DNA from: Arachnopeziza araneosa
Lineage: Eukaryota; Ascomycota; Leotiomycetes; Helotiales; Arachnopezizaceae
Length of the DNA stretch: 64,000 nt
Direction: 5' to 3'
Assembly: GCA_003988855.1 (NCBI GenBank)
Contig: QYAI01000006.1
Coordinates: 248,001 to 312,000 of the forward strand
Shown here: in pieces, positions 35,892 to 48,276 of the stretch
Numbering within the stretch: position 1 is the first letter of the stretch
How the letters are laid out: each line of letters opens with the position of its first letter
Made by a program: the position numbers and the translations under genes
Notes under the pieces: model-generated
What the model was told of the DNA's origin: nothing
The model's input: the letters and a program-made list of their open reading frames with translations, nothing else
Database searches by the model: none

Positions 35892-36849
35892 GGAGTTCGC
35901 GTGAGATGGAGTTCTGGTGGCATTTTTGGGCGTTTGCTTCACTACCCTGATGGACGTCTGTAGCACAAAGCAGATTGAATTTTGTGGTGCAGTAGAATAA
36001 GAGCACTTCTCTCACAAAGCTCTGAACACAATTTGCAGAATCAAATGATAGAGTTTGGATCTGGATATTGTAGAGCACGTGACCTAATGTATTGGAAAGA
36101 AAAAATCGAGTTTACTCTGTTGATAGAATAAAGATGGTCGTTTGAGCTTTGAACTTTTACATGCAGTATCTCTTATGCCTTTGTAGTACTGGTGACCTCT
36201 TGATGGCTTCTCTTGATGGCTTATCGAGTGCAATGCACTAAGCTCTGAAAGAGCAACAGCATAAGCAGCCCCAACTTTAAAGTGACAATAGATAAAGATA
36301 AGAAGTAAGCGTGTAAGGAGAATATATCTCATTAACTACGTTTCAACACTTAGTTAAGAAGGATGTACTAAATACACAAGACTGAAGCAAAAAGAAGAGG
36401 CCTCGCTGGATAGTGTGATAAAGATGCACAGATACTGTGAAGCATTTGAATGCAGAAGAATCCGACGGGAGAATCGAACGTGCTCCAGACATGATAGAAT
36501 ACATTTGAAATATAACGGTGGACAAGAGGTCTTGACGGTTTCCGACATTTTCGCTCCTTGAGCCGGAAAATTGTTGCCGTTGACTTCGATTTCGATCCCC
36601 CACCAAAAGTCTGCTAATTTTAGCGAGCACAAATCACACAAATCGCGACCTCCTCGACGACAGCAACCTGCACTTCAGGAAAACCGCGATCTTTCTATTT
36701 GTATGTTCATCTCCCATCCTCTGTCCATTGTGCACCTATTGGAAGATCTTGCGCCGATTCAGACTAACCATAACGACAAAAGCTCGACAAATTTCCTTTC
36801 CCTCCCACCACCTTCCGAAATCCTCGACGAAGGTCACACTACCGCAATC
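35892..36849. other. Spacer upstream of NAC-beta
   Basis: It is A/T-rich to 36500, then a pyrimidine-rich leader runs from 36640 to the NAC-beta start. The + strand ORF at 36571-36924 overlaps the leader and first exon in the same frame, but its upstream part is not conserved. Confidence 0.45.
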
Positions 36850-37592
36850 ATGGATATGGAAAAGTTGAAGAAGATGCAGCAGTCGGTGCGAATCGGTAGG
36901 TTTTATCTATTCCGCCTCCTGTAGAAGCTTTTGATAGGTCCAGCAGAAGGTGGTGACCTGAAATTAGGTCGAGCCTTTCCGGTTGAAGATATACTAATGA
37001 GCTTTTAGGGTATGTGAATTATCTCTGTAGTCCCATTTGCGAAAAACAATTACATATCGTAGCGGATACCTACAGACTCGAGACCGATTGGACCGAAGGC
37101 TGACTGTGAACGAATAGTGGAAAAGGTACACCGAGAAGAAAGGTCAAGAAGGTCCATAAGAGTGCGGGTACAGACGACAAGAAGCTGCAGACAGCACTCA
37201 AGAAGTTGAATGTCCAGCCAATTCAAGCTATCGAAGAGGTCAATATGTTCAAGGCTGACGGAAACGTCATCCACTTTGCTGCACCGAAAGGTACTCGAAG
37301 CTCCTATCCCAGCCTACGGGAGCACAAGCTTACCGAAATTATAGTTCACGCCGCTGTCCCATCGAACACCTTTGCGATCTATGGTAACGGTGAAGACAAG
37401 GAGCTCACAGAACTCGTCCCCGGAATCCTCAACCAGTTAGGCCCAGACTCGCTCGCATCCCTCCGAAAATTGGCTGAGAGCTATCAATCGCTACAGAAGG
37501 CTGAAGGTGCTGAGGGCAAGAAAGATGACGAGGATGATGACGATATCCCAGATCTAGTTGCAGGGGAGAACTTTGAGGACAAGGTTGAATAA
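36850..37592 (+). CDS. egd1: Nascent polypeptide-associated complex subunit beta
   Basis: This subunit pairs with NAC-alpha at the ribosomal exit tunnel and shields nascent chains. The exons are 36850-36895, the single base 37009, and 37118-37592, giving 173 aa. The protein reads MDMEKLKKMQQSVRIG, then GKGTPRRKVKKVHKSAGTDD, KKLNVQPIQAIEEVNMFK, NTFAIYGNGEDKELTELVPG and an acidic tail. The RIGGKGTPRRK ribosome-binding motif is conserved in the family and is restored only if G 37009 is an exon. Joining 36895 directly to 37118 shifts the frame. Intron 1 ends in CTAAT/TTTTAG and intron 2 begins GTATGT, both ideal. The NAC fold lies in residues 40-105. Confidence 0.93.
37009..37009 (+). other. egd1: One-nucleotide exon of the NAC-beta gene
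   Basis: The base G at 37009 sits between the TTTTAG acceptor and a GTATGTG donor. It supplies the middle base of the second Gly codon in RIGGKG. Every longer exon that ends at 37009 in the right phase either has no AG before it or meets a TGA at 36984-36986. Confidence 0.75.
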
Positions 37593-38045
37593 AAGCACTC
37601 TGGCATCGGGGGAGGTATAACCGTGGGAAATGGCGGCGCAATGATATCAAAACTCATGCGTGGACGCAGAGTCTAAATGACGGCTAGTGCATCAAACAAA
37701 GCGAGAATCTTAGTCATAGGGAAGCTTGCTTGTACAAAATCATACAGCGTCTTTCTATTCATTGGCTCAAAATATCTTGGTTATAGGTGATACTGGTTAT
37801 TTCTTGAACCTCTGAGCTTGATTTCGAAGACGTCAAGTCACGTGGTGTCGATACCCTGCTCGACGATTGCTGATCATTACACAGTAATTGACTGATTTAC
37901 TTGCGAAAGTTATGGTAGAGCGGCTGCTAATTCCTCTTCTAAACAGGGGCACATATTGACCGCCATACAAACTCATTTTGACGTACGTTCTTTTCCTCAA
38001 TATCTCACAATGCCTTACAATCAAGAGCTCTTTTGATGTAACGAG
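37593..38045. other. Spacer after NAC-beta
   Basis: It contains the 3' UTR and A/T-rich sequence. No gene is seen. Confidence 0.4.
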
Positions 38046-38380
38046 ATGTCTCTTTATCAACAGATTCTCTCTTCCAGAACTTCTGTGAATATAGCGGCAA
38101 TTAGGAGGTTATCCAATCAAGTCTGTCGAGCAAGTACACTGAAGATGCACCGATGTTTCTTCCTACTGGCAATGCTTTCCAACAGCTCTGCACTGAATTC
38201 CGTCCATAAAGTCTACGAGAAGGGAATGGGATTAGACGATTCTGGTAAGTAAGTTAACAGTAATTATTGTCACCAATCATATTTCTCATTCAAGCGAATG
38301 TAGCCATCAAATCTAGCAAGCCTGCTTTAGGAATACTTCCTGAGCACTCCCTTACACGCATCAAATTGAAGTATAAATGA
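38046..38380 (+). CDS. Candidate small two-exon protein
   Basis: An ATG at 38046 opens MSLYQQILSSRTSVNIAA, with an Arg/Ser-rich amphipathic start like a mitochondrial presequence. It runs to a GTAAGT donor at 38245. Splicing to the TGTAG acceptor before 38304 keeps the frame for 25 more codons, ending LTRIKLKYK. The predicted product has 91 aa. I do not recognise it. The support is splice sites and frame only, so it may be chance. Confidence 0.3.
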
Positions 38381-38649
38381 CGCATGTTTTATTTTGAATT
38401 TGGTTCGGCAAGTGCAACTTAGCAAGAGCAATAGAGTACAGTTATCAATGCTCTTATTTATGCTTGATTGGATCAATTTCCATTCATTATGATGGAACTA
38501 AGAGAGAGTCCCGCTCATGTTCTCCACCCATGAAATGAGTACATATGGGCCTTCAGTACATCAGGACTTTTAGGTTCAAATTACCACGCCTAGTAAGCTC
38601 AACTCAAAAACTCCCAATTATTAAAGCTCGACTCCTACTTTCCTCTCAC

Positions 38650-39440
38650 TCATTCCAGCCCTCCCACGGTTCCTTCCCACGCCCTCACCCACTCGCCCAG
38701 CCATTTCTCCACCTCGCGTCTTCTCCTCCGTCCTCCCTTCCGTCTCCCTTCCCCCAGTACCAGCTTCTCAAAGGCCTCATCCGTGTGGACATAGGTGTCC
38801 AACCTACGTGGCGCGGGGAGGACCCGATCCAGGTTCTCTCTGCACATCCCGTCTTGAGAGACGGTGCGGTGCGAGACGGCGGGGAGAGGCGCCAGGGGAC
38901 TGCCGTGGTTTTAGCATCTGGCTCACCAGCTCACTCGGTATCGAGTTGGCTCTGCTACCACTTACGGTTGGTGATGGGTCCGCGTCGCCATCTCTGCGGG
39001 TTGTCGGAGATGGGCCAACTCACGCAGGACGCGGCGGTCGACGTGGATTTAAGGCACTGAGCGTCTCGGGATGGCAGATGGAGGAGGAGGAGGGTTCTCG
39101 AGTCCTCTCCTCAAAGGACTCGGAGTCCTCCAGGACTGGAACCGTACTTATACCCCCGTCTCTCACACCTCTCCCGCCCCGGAGGGAGGTGAGCCAAACA
39201 CCCAGGTGAGGAGTGATAGGTCCATCGTCCTGCCTCCGCTATATTACACCACCTCGAGCAGGGCATTCCTGAAACTCCCTCCGCCCATCCGGCCACGCAC
39301 CCGTCCCACCATCGAGGACTCTGCTCCTCGAGGGAATCGTGTGCAACGAGACGTGGCGGCGACGTGCATCTCGAGGCGAGTTTAGATCGCAGCAGTGCCA
39401 CGAGCCGGGCCTCCCGTTTTTCTTCCGAGAGATCAGTCAT
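38650..39440 (-). CDS. Candidate G/C-rich hypothetical gene, 5' structure unclear
   Basis: On the - strand an ORF starts MTDLSEEKREARLVALLRSK at 39440. A second open stretch ends at 39024 before a GCGTGAGT donor, and an exon 38899-38650 after a GGCAG acceptor joins it in phase and ends LDTYVHTDEAFEKLVL, then a basic run and EVEKWLGEWV. The link between the first ORF and the middle stretch needs a frame change whose splice sites I could not settle. The block is clearly richer in G+C than its surroundings. It could be a genuine unannotated gene or chance ORFs in G/C-rich DNA. Confidence 0.35.
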
Positions 39441-39817
39441 ATATCATATACAACTGCCAACCCGTATTTGCACGTAACGCACGATACAGAAATTTTTGCT
39501 GTCAATTGGTGTGACGATTCTTCCTTTCAACCGAAGCCGTTCCTGTGATGGCAAAGTTGCATATCAAGAATCACATGTGTAAAAATCTCAAACGAGTTTG
39601 CAGCCTTTTGCTGTCGAGAATGAGGTAAATCTGAATCTTCTTTGATTGGAAATTGGAAAATATTTCAACAACTATGGGTATCAATCATCTCAAGCGTAAC
39701 TCCGTCCATGCCATGCCATGCTCACACCCATGTAGATCCAAACTCCTTTTGTAATATACAAGTTTAAACAGATTTCGAAATCCATCAAGCCTACTCATAC
39801 AATCCTAAACTCAAATC

Positions 39818-42810
39818 TCAAGCCGTCCTACTACTTTCACCAACTTTCCTCCTCTTACTCCCTTGCCCACTTCCGTTTCCGGTCCCCATCCTAACTTCAT
39901 GATTTTTCCGCCGTTGATGATCCCTTAAATTATCACTCCTCGAGAACTGACTTGCGCAACCAGGGAAAGGACAAGGATAAACCTTGGCTTCTACCGGGTG
40001 CTGAGTTCGTTTGTGTCTACGCAAATTAGAAGCTTTCCACTTCTCCTCGCCGGTTGGGATATATCCACAGTGGCACCGATAAGTCATTGGTGGAGGCATC
40101 GATGTTGAGGTTGAAGATTCCTGTGCAGGCGGCGCAGAGAATTGAGGAGGTTGAAAGGGAGATGGAGATAAATGTGAATGAGGAGTAGATGCCTGTGAGA
40201 TTATGGGTGTTTGGTAGTTCGGAAAATAAGGAACTGATGGATTGTGTACTGGTGGAGCTAGATCATGCTCGGAAGAAATCGATGTGATTTGCTCTGGCAT
40301 ATGTAGCTCTGGGGAAAACGTGAAAGCCTCGTCTTTTTCGAAAGATTCCCAATCGAAATGGTTGAATAGGTCGTTGTCATCTTCTTCGGTTTGAAGGGCT
40401 GGGTCCTCCACCTGCTTCTCGTGGTCCTTACTTTCTTCTCGATGATTCTCCTCGGGCATAAGATGCTTGATCAATGAAATGTCTTTGATATAAAAGGACA
40501 TTCTAGACTGTCCTGTTCTTGTGTCTGCTTGGTAGAGTGTGTTGCACAATCTCATCACCTGCTCCTGAAACCGATTGAAGATGCTGTCGGATTGCGAGGC
40601 AAGCTACACGTTGTTAGTTGATCAAAACTTAAATAGTTAAATTTTGAAAGTTACCTTTCCAGCACAAATCAGCTCAAGTTCTAGACCTCTTGTGCATGTG
40701 ATTTCCCCTTGAATTAGTCGTCGTTCAACACTGACAACATCTCCGATGAAACCTTCAAAGGAAGGCATTTTGATAAGTTCATCAATGACGTGGATTTTGA
40801 CGTTCCGTTCAAATGCTGACTGAGCAAAGTCGAATCTTCTTTCAACATTTGGGCTGGACTGGTCTTCCAAGATCTGAGAGTATTCAAAATCTTTCACAAT
40901 GATTAGCTCAGCGCATTGTCAAACCCTTGCGACTTACAATGCAAAAAGTCCTTGCAACTATTCAAGACAAGATTTTGAGAATCCGAAATTCCGTTCGCGA
41001 GGGGAAGCTCATCTATGCCTGGGTACCCTGAAGGAGCCCAAATGCATTTCGCAATCTGTAAATACAGAGGGCGTTGGCGGCCAGGAATCCAATTCAAGGA
41101 ATCATGGAACCAAGTTTGAGTGTATACTTTTGCCTTATCCCCATCGATGGCAATGGCAGCAGCGCAAGCAACATGCGTGAAAGCGAATACCTGAACAATA
41201 GCCGTTGGATTTCGACCTTCAAGAATAGCAGCGAGTACATCTAATCCAATAGACACCATTGATGATCTAGACATGGCGAGGAGCTCCATGATTATCGCAG
41301 ATGACTCCATTTGCCCGAGGGCTGCCTTGGTGTGCTCGATATGTTCATCTAGAACCTTGGCAAAAGACTGCAATAGAGCCGAAGAACTTATCTCGGCCAG
41401 CTTGGAGGTCTCGGCCTGATTACATCGATCAGAAGAATGAGAAGCACTTGAAGACTTCCTCGACAAGTCCCCTAGATTGTTTGGCAAGTCTGGTAGAGTA
41501 ACTGGCCTAGCATGGACAGGCTGTGCGGCCCATATTTCAGGGATTTTGTCCAACTGTTGAATCTCTTTCCCTTTTTTAGATTCAACTGAAGAGTTCCGAC
41601 TAAGGCCGTTAACTGAAAAGCTCCGGGACAGAGAGGTAGCGCTCGAATATCCAGAGTCTGTAAAGAACGAGTGGATACTCGTTGCACTGTCCGTTGGTGA
41701 TATATCTAAAGTACTAAGATCGAAGCCTGTGGTGCCGCCATTTGGACTTAATGGTGATATTACTACATCAGTAGAAGGTGTTTCGACCCAGTTGGAATTG
41801 AGATTTGGCATGGGCTTTGAATAGAAAGAGGGTAGCACAGGAGGCACGGAAGTATCAAGTGCTAGCTTCGGAGATCTACCTCTACCTTTAGTCGATGTTG
41901 CCGGCGGCTGATCCCACTCTTCCAGATTTTCTGCATAGAAGTTGTCGGTCCAAGTTTCGGCTCCATTTCCAAGTTCTATCGGGCATTCTGTGCCTACCAA
42001 CTCAGCGATGGGAGAATCTGGTAGTTCAACAGAAGCAGCTGTCCAGTCACCGGGCATTTCCGACATGACTGTACTGTCAGGAAGTTCTTGAGGCTCCTGC
42101 TGAACCCAATTGACCGGTCCGGCCTCTTCGAACGGTCTTTTCTCGTCTAAACGACTTGAAAAGTTTGGCATTGCGAGAGCCTCGGAAACACTAGACAAAG
42201 TCTTCCTAACATCAGGTCCCGGAATAGGGTATTCATGGCGGTATGGTTTGGCTCCCAGCTTAGAGAAGATTCTTTTAGCCACCGAAGCAACACGGTCCGC
42301 TCTCGTCGGAAGTCCTTGGCACCGTCGGCACTGTGATTTCCCTACCCGCTCCGGCTTCTGGCAGTGAAAGCACCAATACAATCCTTTGGAGAGGTGTTCA
42401 CAGTTCCATACATGTTGGAGCATCGCTTCCTGGTCTTTGAACACGGTCCGGCACCATAGAAGAGGACAGGTACGTTGCTCGTCTTCGGAAATCCATTCAT
42501 CTGTAAAGCGACGGGTGTAGGCGACCCAAGCTAGGAAGCGCAAATGTGAGGACTTTTGCTTTGGAAAGTTTCGGGCGCTGGCAATTGATTAGTTTGGTCT
42601 CGCGGCTATCGAAGGTTCTTACACGCAAGAATCATGTACCGCAAAGTCTGAGACTTCAGCTTCTGAGCAAGATGTTCTTGCCGAGTCGATTGTTTCGGAT
42701 CTCGACTTGTGATCGTAATCCCGCTGCTCGGGTCGCGAGACGATGATTTGATCGTCTCCCACCACCGATAGCGAACATTGGCTCCGACTCCTCTTCCTGA
42801 GGAATGACAT
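39818..42810 (-). CDS. C2H2 zinc-finger protein with N-terminal Cys/His cluster
   Basis: Four exons (42810-42623, 42577-40938, 40890-40655, 40603-39818) give 949 aa. Near residue 90 a C2HC-like finger (CPLLWCRTVFKDQEAMLQHVWNCEH) is followed directly by YWCFHCQKPERVGKSQCRRC, a possible second zinc site. The centre is long, Ser-rich and low in complexity. Two C2H2 fingers lie near the C-terminus: YRCHCGYIPTG with LRRHKRTQH, and YPCPFPGCASQFSRSDNLR with HQRRKNH, followed by a basic tail (GSKRRKVGE). It is probably a DNA-binding regulator in the nucleus. All three introns have good branch sites and agree in phase. The start MSFLRKRSRSQ was chosen over an upstream in-frame ATG at 42918. Confidence 0.82.
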
Positions 42811-44809
42811 GTTGCCGTCCTTCAATGCGAAGGCCGTTCGGGTCCAGTGACTGAGAGCGATGATCACCAGCGGAAAGTCCGAAGAAAGAATGACAAGAGA
42901 AAGTTCCCATGTCGCCACGAAAGCAGAGATATAAGTCGGGCCAGCTGAACGAAGCGCATGTCACGACGATAGCAGGCAGGACTTGTAGGACTCTCACTTG
43001 AAGAGTTCTCCGCCTCACCCCATGGGCAGTGTGGGGTGCGAACCGTCGTGCACACCGAGTCCTGTAGTCGGAACCATGCAAAGGTTGCTCAGCAAATTAC
43101 TCATTGCCGACAGCAGAGCCCGCCAAGTCGTAAGGCCAGCCTATGGCTGCGGCCAATTCCTGCTTTTGCTGGTGTGCTGACAACAGCAAGCCGTGAGCGC
43201 CGTCGTTGCCTTGTCACGATGCGCTCGCTACAGCACCACCCCCCAGCCTAGCGCAAGGCATTCTGACGCCCAACAGGTGTGGCTGACGAGCAGGACTGGC
43301 CTCACCACGGACGAGAGCGAGCGCAATGACTGAGGCTGTTGTCACACTGCCATTCGGTCCCTCCGCGCGTGTCGGTGTCGCGACGTCCGATACTTCGCAG
43401 CGAGAGATGGCCTGGTGGATTGCGTCCGCTATTGCCTATCCTTGGCGCGCACCGTGGAGACAGCGTCCCGAGAAGAGAGACCGCGAAGAGCGAGAGACAG
43501 AGGGAGAGGGAGAGGGAGAGGGAGAGGGAGAGGGAGAGAGAGAGAGGAACTTCCCCGACTCTGGCCTCAACTCAAGTCCTTGACGATGCAGGACTCTCGG
43601 TGTGTGTGTTCCCCAAGTTCCTCTGTCGAACCGTCGCATCTCGAAGACCATGATAAGAGAGGCAGCACTGATAAGAAACGTGGGCTCTGAGATTGAATTG
43701 CTGCGAGGACGCCGAGGAACGGACTGGACACTTCCACAACATCAACTGTCAACGTTCCAAACTTCGGGCAGGAGGTCGAGAGAGAGACTCAAGCATCTTC
43801 GAGGAGGGTGAAGCATTTAAATAAGCTGTCCAGCCGTGCCCTCTCCTCTATTATTAGAATATCTCGAGCCTTCATTCATTTCTATTTTCGTCAATGCTAT
43901 AATTATCTCGAGCGTCAAGCTGTGGAGATGATGGACTCGAGACATACTCAAAACCAGACGAGTCCGACGACGAAGATCAGGACTTTGCAGCGAATAGTGC
44001 CGAGCAGTGTAGGACTTCAGGACTTGTCGCGAGCTGCAGTGCGCGAATTGCTGCATCATCAGCCAAAATTCGGCTGGTGGCTGACGACGACCATCATACG
44101 GCATTGCTGATTCGCCAGTGTGTCCTCACCGAGTCTGCTTCCCTGCTTCCCTGCGAGTCTGCTGAACACTTGAGAGTTACGTGATCGTGGAGATGAAGAG
44201 GGATAGGGATAGAGCCCGAAGCAAAGGAACCTGGCAATGTGTATAATTATCATTGTCCGGTTGAGAAAGGAACACCCTACCAGGCCTTGGGTTACTTCCG
44301 AAGATCACCATCGCTGCTGATCGCTGGGTCGCTACTGTAGATCGCTTGTTCCGTGCAGAGTGACAATAGCCCTTGTGCACGTCTCGGTTTGGAGGGGTGC
44401 AGCATGCAATTTGACCCAACCTCGAAACACCCCTCCGAGAGCAGTCACCCTTTTTGCTTTGGGGAAAATCAGAAATCAAAGCACAAACTCTTGATGACAA
44501 ACTCGTGAGCTTAAATGCATCGTCATATAGATATATACAAAGTGCTATGATACCTTCTCACGGAGCATTTCATCGAAAGCTAGGTGGCCCGTTGTCACAA
44601 AGTTGGCCTGGTTGGAATTCTAGTAGAATATGTTCGAGTACAATACAATCTGGAAGAGTCAACATCGCGTACTCCACAGCAATTTTATTTCACATTCCAG
44701 CCACCGAGTCCGTTGCGCCTTGCTTTGACCATCTATACTAGTTATACACCAAACTGGCAATCAATAATACAAACAAATCGAATCATTCGGGTCGAAATTG
44801 ATCCTTATA
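42811..44809. other. 2-kb spacer upstream of the C2H2 gene
   Basis: This is the C2H2 promoter and the EFR3 3' side. ORFs at 43326-43690 exist only because of the microsatellite and are rejected. No gene is seen. Confidence 0.45.
43499..43546. repeat. (GAGGGA)n microsatellite grading into (GA)n
   Basis: This is a hexamer run like the one at 25974-26010, followed by GAGAGAGAGA. It is purine-only on the + strand. Confidence 0.85.
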
Positions 44810-47800
44810 CTAGTATGGCGGCTTCGCCACATTCCCCGTTGGCTCCGCTCCCCCAAAATCAATGCCATCTAGAAGACTCTGCAAGTCTGTCGAAGCGCTT
44901 TCACCCCAAGGTGACCCATACGTCGGCCCCTCGCGTGTTTTAGATCTTTGCCTTGTGCGACCTTTGCGCGCTTCGGGAGGTGAGTGGTCCTGCGTCGCCA
45001 CTCCCTCACCAGTCAGCAGGAATGGAAGTGGCGGGATGGGGGGTATATCGTCAATATCCTCGGCAGAGTCTTGAGGAAGGTTTGAATGTGTTGCGGTCAA
45101 AATGGGATGTGAAGATAATGGGTTCGAATGTTCGCCCGCTGTGGCAGGGCGCTCTCGGGACTTTGACCTTGATTTCTCACTCGACTCTGGGACAGATCCT
45201 TTACGCTCTGTTGCTGCCACATTCTGTTGAACGGGATTGAATGAGACTTCAGACGGAGTATAATCATAGCTGACCATGCTTTCGCTGCTGGCATCGCTAT
45301 GCGCAGCGCCTCTTGAGCCTGGAAGTGTGCTTTCTTGGCCAGATAGAATCCTCTTCAAGTGATCTACGCGTGCTACTGAATTGCGGCTTGATTCACTTGC
45401 TGGTGATTGAGAACCTCCTCCAGCTCTCCTGATTTTCTGAAGAGCTCCAAGGCCACCCGCTAGGCCATAATTAGAGTTCGGTCTGCTTCGGTGATTATGA
45501 GAAAGATGATGACCTTGAGGAGACTGTGTTCCACCATTCACTATACCATTGTTGAAATTACCGTTAACAGCCAGAAAGTTTCGATTCCCTGTCGTGTTTG
45601 TACCGGATCTAGATCCGTTAAGTGATACGGTTTTGCTGCTTTCCTGGATTCCAGTGATTACAGATTCTCTACTCCATTCCGACATCATTTGATCCTTGAC
45701 ACTTTCAGACATTACACGCTCTGTGTCCCCATCAAGCCCTGATGAACTCAGGATCGGGTGGGTAAAATTTCGCCCGGGTGACGTTGGAGCGCTAGGCACT
45801 TGAGACGCAACAGATTCGGCATAAGCCAGCGATATCAACTTGACCATCTGGAAACGATCATCAAATGGCCTTAAGGATTCAGATTCAATCTCTTCTAGTG
45901 GAAGAGGATGCAGAGGAGTATTTTGACCAGGCGTACCAATATGATCAATACGAATAGGAGGATGTCGAATTTTGCTAATCCAGAATGTCTTTGCTTGCCG
46001 TCGATGGATCTCGTTCTGAATTGCCCTTCCAACAGGAGACGAGTCAAATTCGAATTTCTCGCTCAAAGTCCAAAAGTATCCGTGGCAAAGACTGCCTATC
46101 CGTATTTTAGCTAAAGGAGTTTCTGCTTCTAGGATGTCTTCTTGAAGACGAAATATCATTGGAAGTCCGCTTTTGACGGCATTCGCCCCCAATTTCTCAA
46201 CCAGATTTGCGAGAAGAAGGTAAAGAAGAACAACATCACCCTCACTGTCCACATATTGCAGGGCATTCTCATAGATAGCAAGATGCAGGAGCTGTAAGAA
46301 TGTAGTGCGGGGAGATTTGGTGCTTTTGTCTCTGTAAGATGCATTCGAAACAGCACGCTTCGTAAGGCTCGCGGCAGAATCATCTTTAGTGGTTTTGGTG
46401 GGTGATTTTGACTTCTCTTCCATGAGACGAAGATCTGATTTTGTCATTTCAAGATCTAGCCAAGTCAGTAATGCATCCACATATGCCTTTCTAACTCTGC
46501 CATCATTATCTCGGAGAAGCCATTGCGTGCCTTCCCAGACTCTAACAGGAACCCGATTTCTACCCAGATTTCCTCCAGCAGTCATCTTTTTTCTGTGACC
46601 AGCAACGAGAAGGATAGACTTGATGGCCTCGAGAGCTTTCACCTTGGCAGTATCGAAGGAAAAGAATCCATCCGTATTAGGATCTTCAGACATATCTCCA
46701 GCAGAAGTAACAGCAGCGCTCGCAGCGGTAGGGTTTTCGATAGCTGCTGCTGCATTTGGCACTCCATATTGAGGTGAAGGTTTAAGTCGCAGAAGAATTG
46801 CGGCTACCATGTCCGAAATCTGATCTGCATAGTACACGTGGGTGGCTAAATCACCTATGCATTCTTGCAATCGAGCCAGGAGGCGTTTGCGTAGATTAGT
46901 TGGGACCAAAGATACTTCACCCAAAGCTCCAGTAGAGCTGTTGGATGGCGATTGGCTCCCGGAACCATTGGTTGCCTCGTGCGGTCCTGGCCCGTCTAAT
47001 TGGAGGACTCTTAAAATGTGTTGAATCAAGCCGAGGAGAACATCCATGACACTCAACCCGATTAAATTAATGTCCGACTTCAGTAAAGAGTCTATCATCG
47101 TAGCAAGGACAAGTTGTTGCTGGAGCTTATCCTCGACCAGTGGACTACGCACCAGATTATCCATAGCAGCCACCAAGATAATATATCGATCCTGAACTGG
47201 GGTCCAGCGTGCTGCCATCTCGAATATTCTTGTTGCCCATCCTCGACATGGCTCTCCAATTGGACTTTCTTCAATCACAGATTCTCGCTGATCTACTCGT
47301 TCCGCTATGAATTTCAAGGTTGCCAACGTGGCCTCGTGTATCTGGGATCTGTTGTTGACTTCAAATATCTGTTTTAAACACTGGACAGCAAGGACTCCGA
47401 TATCTTCCTCAGCCACTTTATCTGCATCGGCAGTAGTTCCAGAAACTGCTGCAGGGTTTGCCTCTCCTGATGTCTCGACTGTTCTGACAGTCGCAACGCT
47501 GGTTCTTCTGCGTAAGAGTTTGTCGGTGTCCACCTTTTCTTCTAGTTGAACTCTGTGCTCCAGCGAGTCGATAAAATCGTCATTGTCGGTCCACAAATTT
47601 TCCAAAAGAATAGGCACTATCACATTTAACTGCCTCCCTGCAACTGAGGCCAGAGCTTCCGAAGATGCCACACTCTTGATTGCTTGCAAACCCGCACTTC
47701 TCCATCGCATAGCTACTGGGGCGCTTGTAAGGTTCTTTGAATCTACGGCCCTTGTTGAGCCGAAAGACGCGTAGATGCCAACAATATCCTCGTATTGATG

Positions 47801-48276
47801 CAAATATTCTTGATCTGCGGCTAATGACGCACCATCGGAGTGCTCACAAAATGACTCAAATGTTGGAAGAGAAGCTTCGACCATAGTGATATCGCGCGAA
47901 CGGAGGATTATGTTGAGGATCTTCAAGACGTAGGGAGCGTACAACGGTAGATCTCGAGGTGCCTTCTCGATCAAGGCAGCTAAGATCTGAAGTGTAACTT
48001 GAACATTCCTATAATAACCCATCAGCAAAGTGATCCCAACATGGTTTCTCGTCTATCATACCCTATTCGAGCTCTCCACACATCGCTGGCGGTCTTTTTC
48101 TCCAGGAAGGCGCCAACCTTCTGGACCTTGCTCCGTCGCGTTGTCGCATAGTAGAGCAGGTAGCTGAGTTCACTGGAGTTCGGCTTCACATCCACGGCGC
48201 CTTTCGTAGTCCTGGGATAGCATTTCAGTATGAGAACCTGATGCTTTGGGCGACATTTCTGCCGTATGGCATGCAT
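44810..48276 (-). CDS. efr3: EFR3, plasma-membrane scaffold of PI4-kinase
   Basis: Two exons (48276-48062, 48008-44810) encode 1137 aa, longer than yeast Efr3 (782 aa) mainly through a disordered tail. Efr3 anchors the Stt4 PI 4-kinase complex at the plasma membrane. The N-terminus MHAIRQKCRPKHQVLILKCYP has cysteines suited to palmitoylation. SSELSYLLYYATTRRSKVQKVGAFLEK and NVQVTLQILAALIEKAPRDLPLYAP belong to the conserved helical-repeat part, which continues through RWRSAGLQAIKS and IRIGSLCHGYFW. From about residue 800 it is Ser/Asn/Gly-rich, and it ends LQSLLDGIDFGGAE. The single 53-nt intron after GTATGATAG restores RIGNVQV. Confidence 0.9.

Noticed and set aside
43326..43690. Three overlapping + strand ORFs with Glu-Gly-Arg runs
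   Set aside because: They exist only because the (GAGGGA)n repeat is open in all frames.
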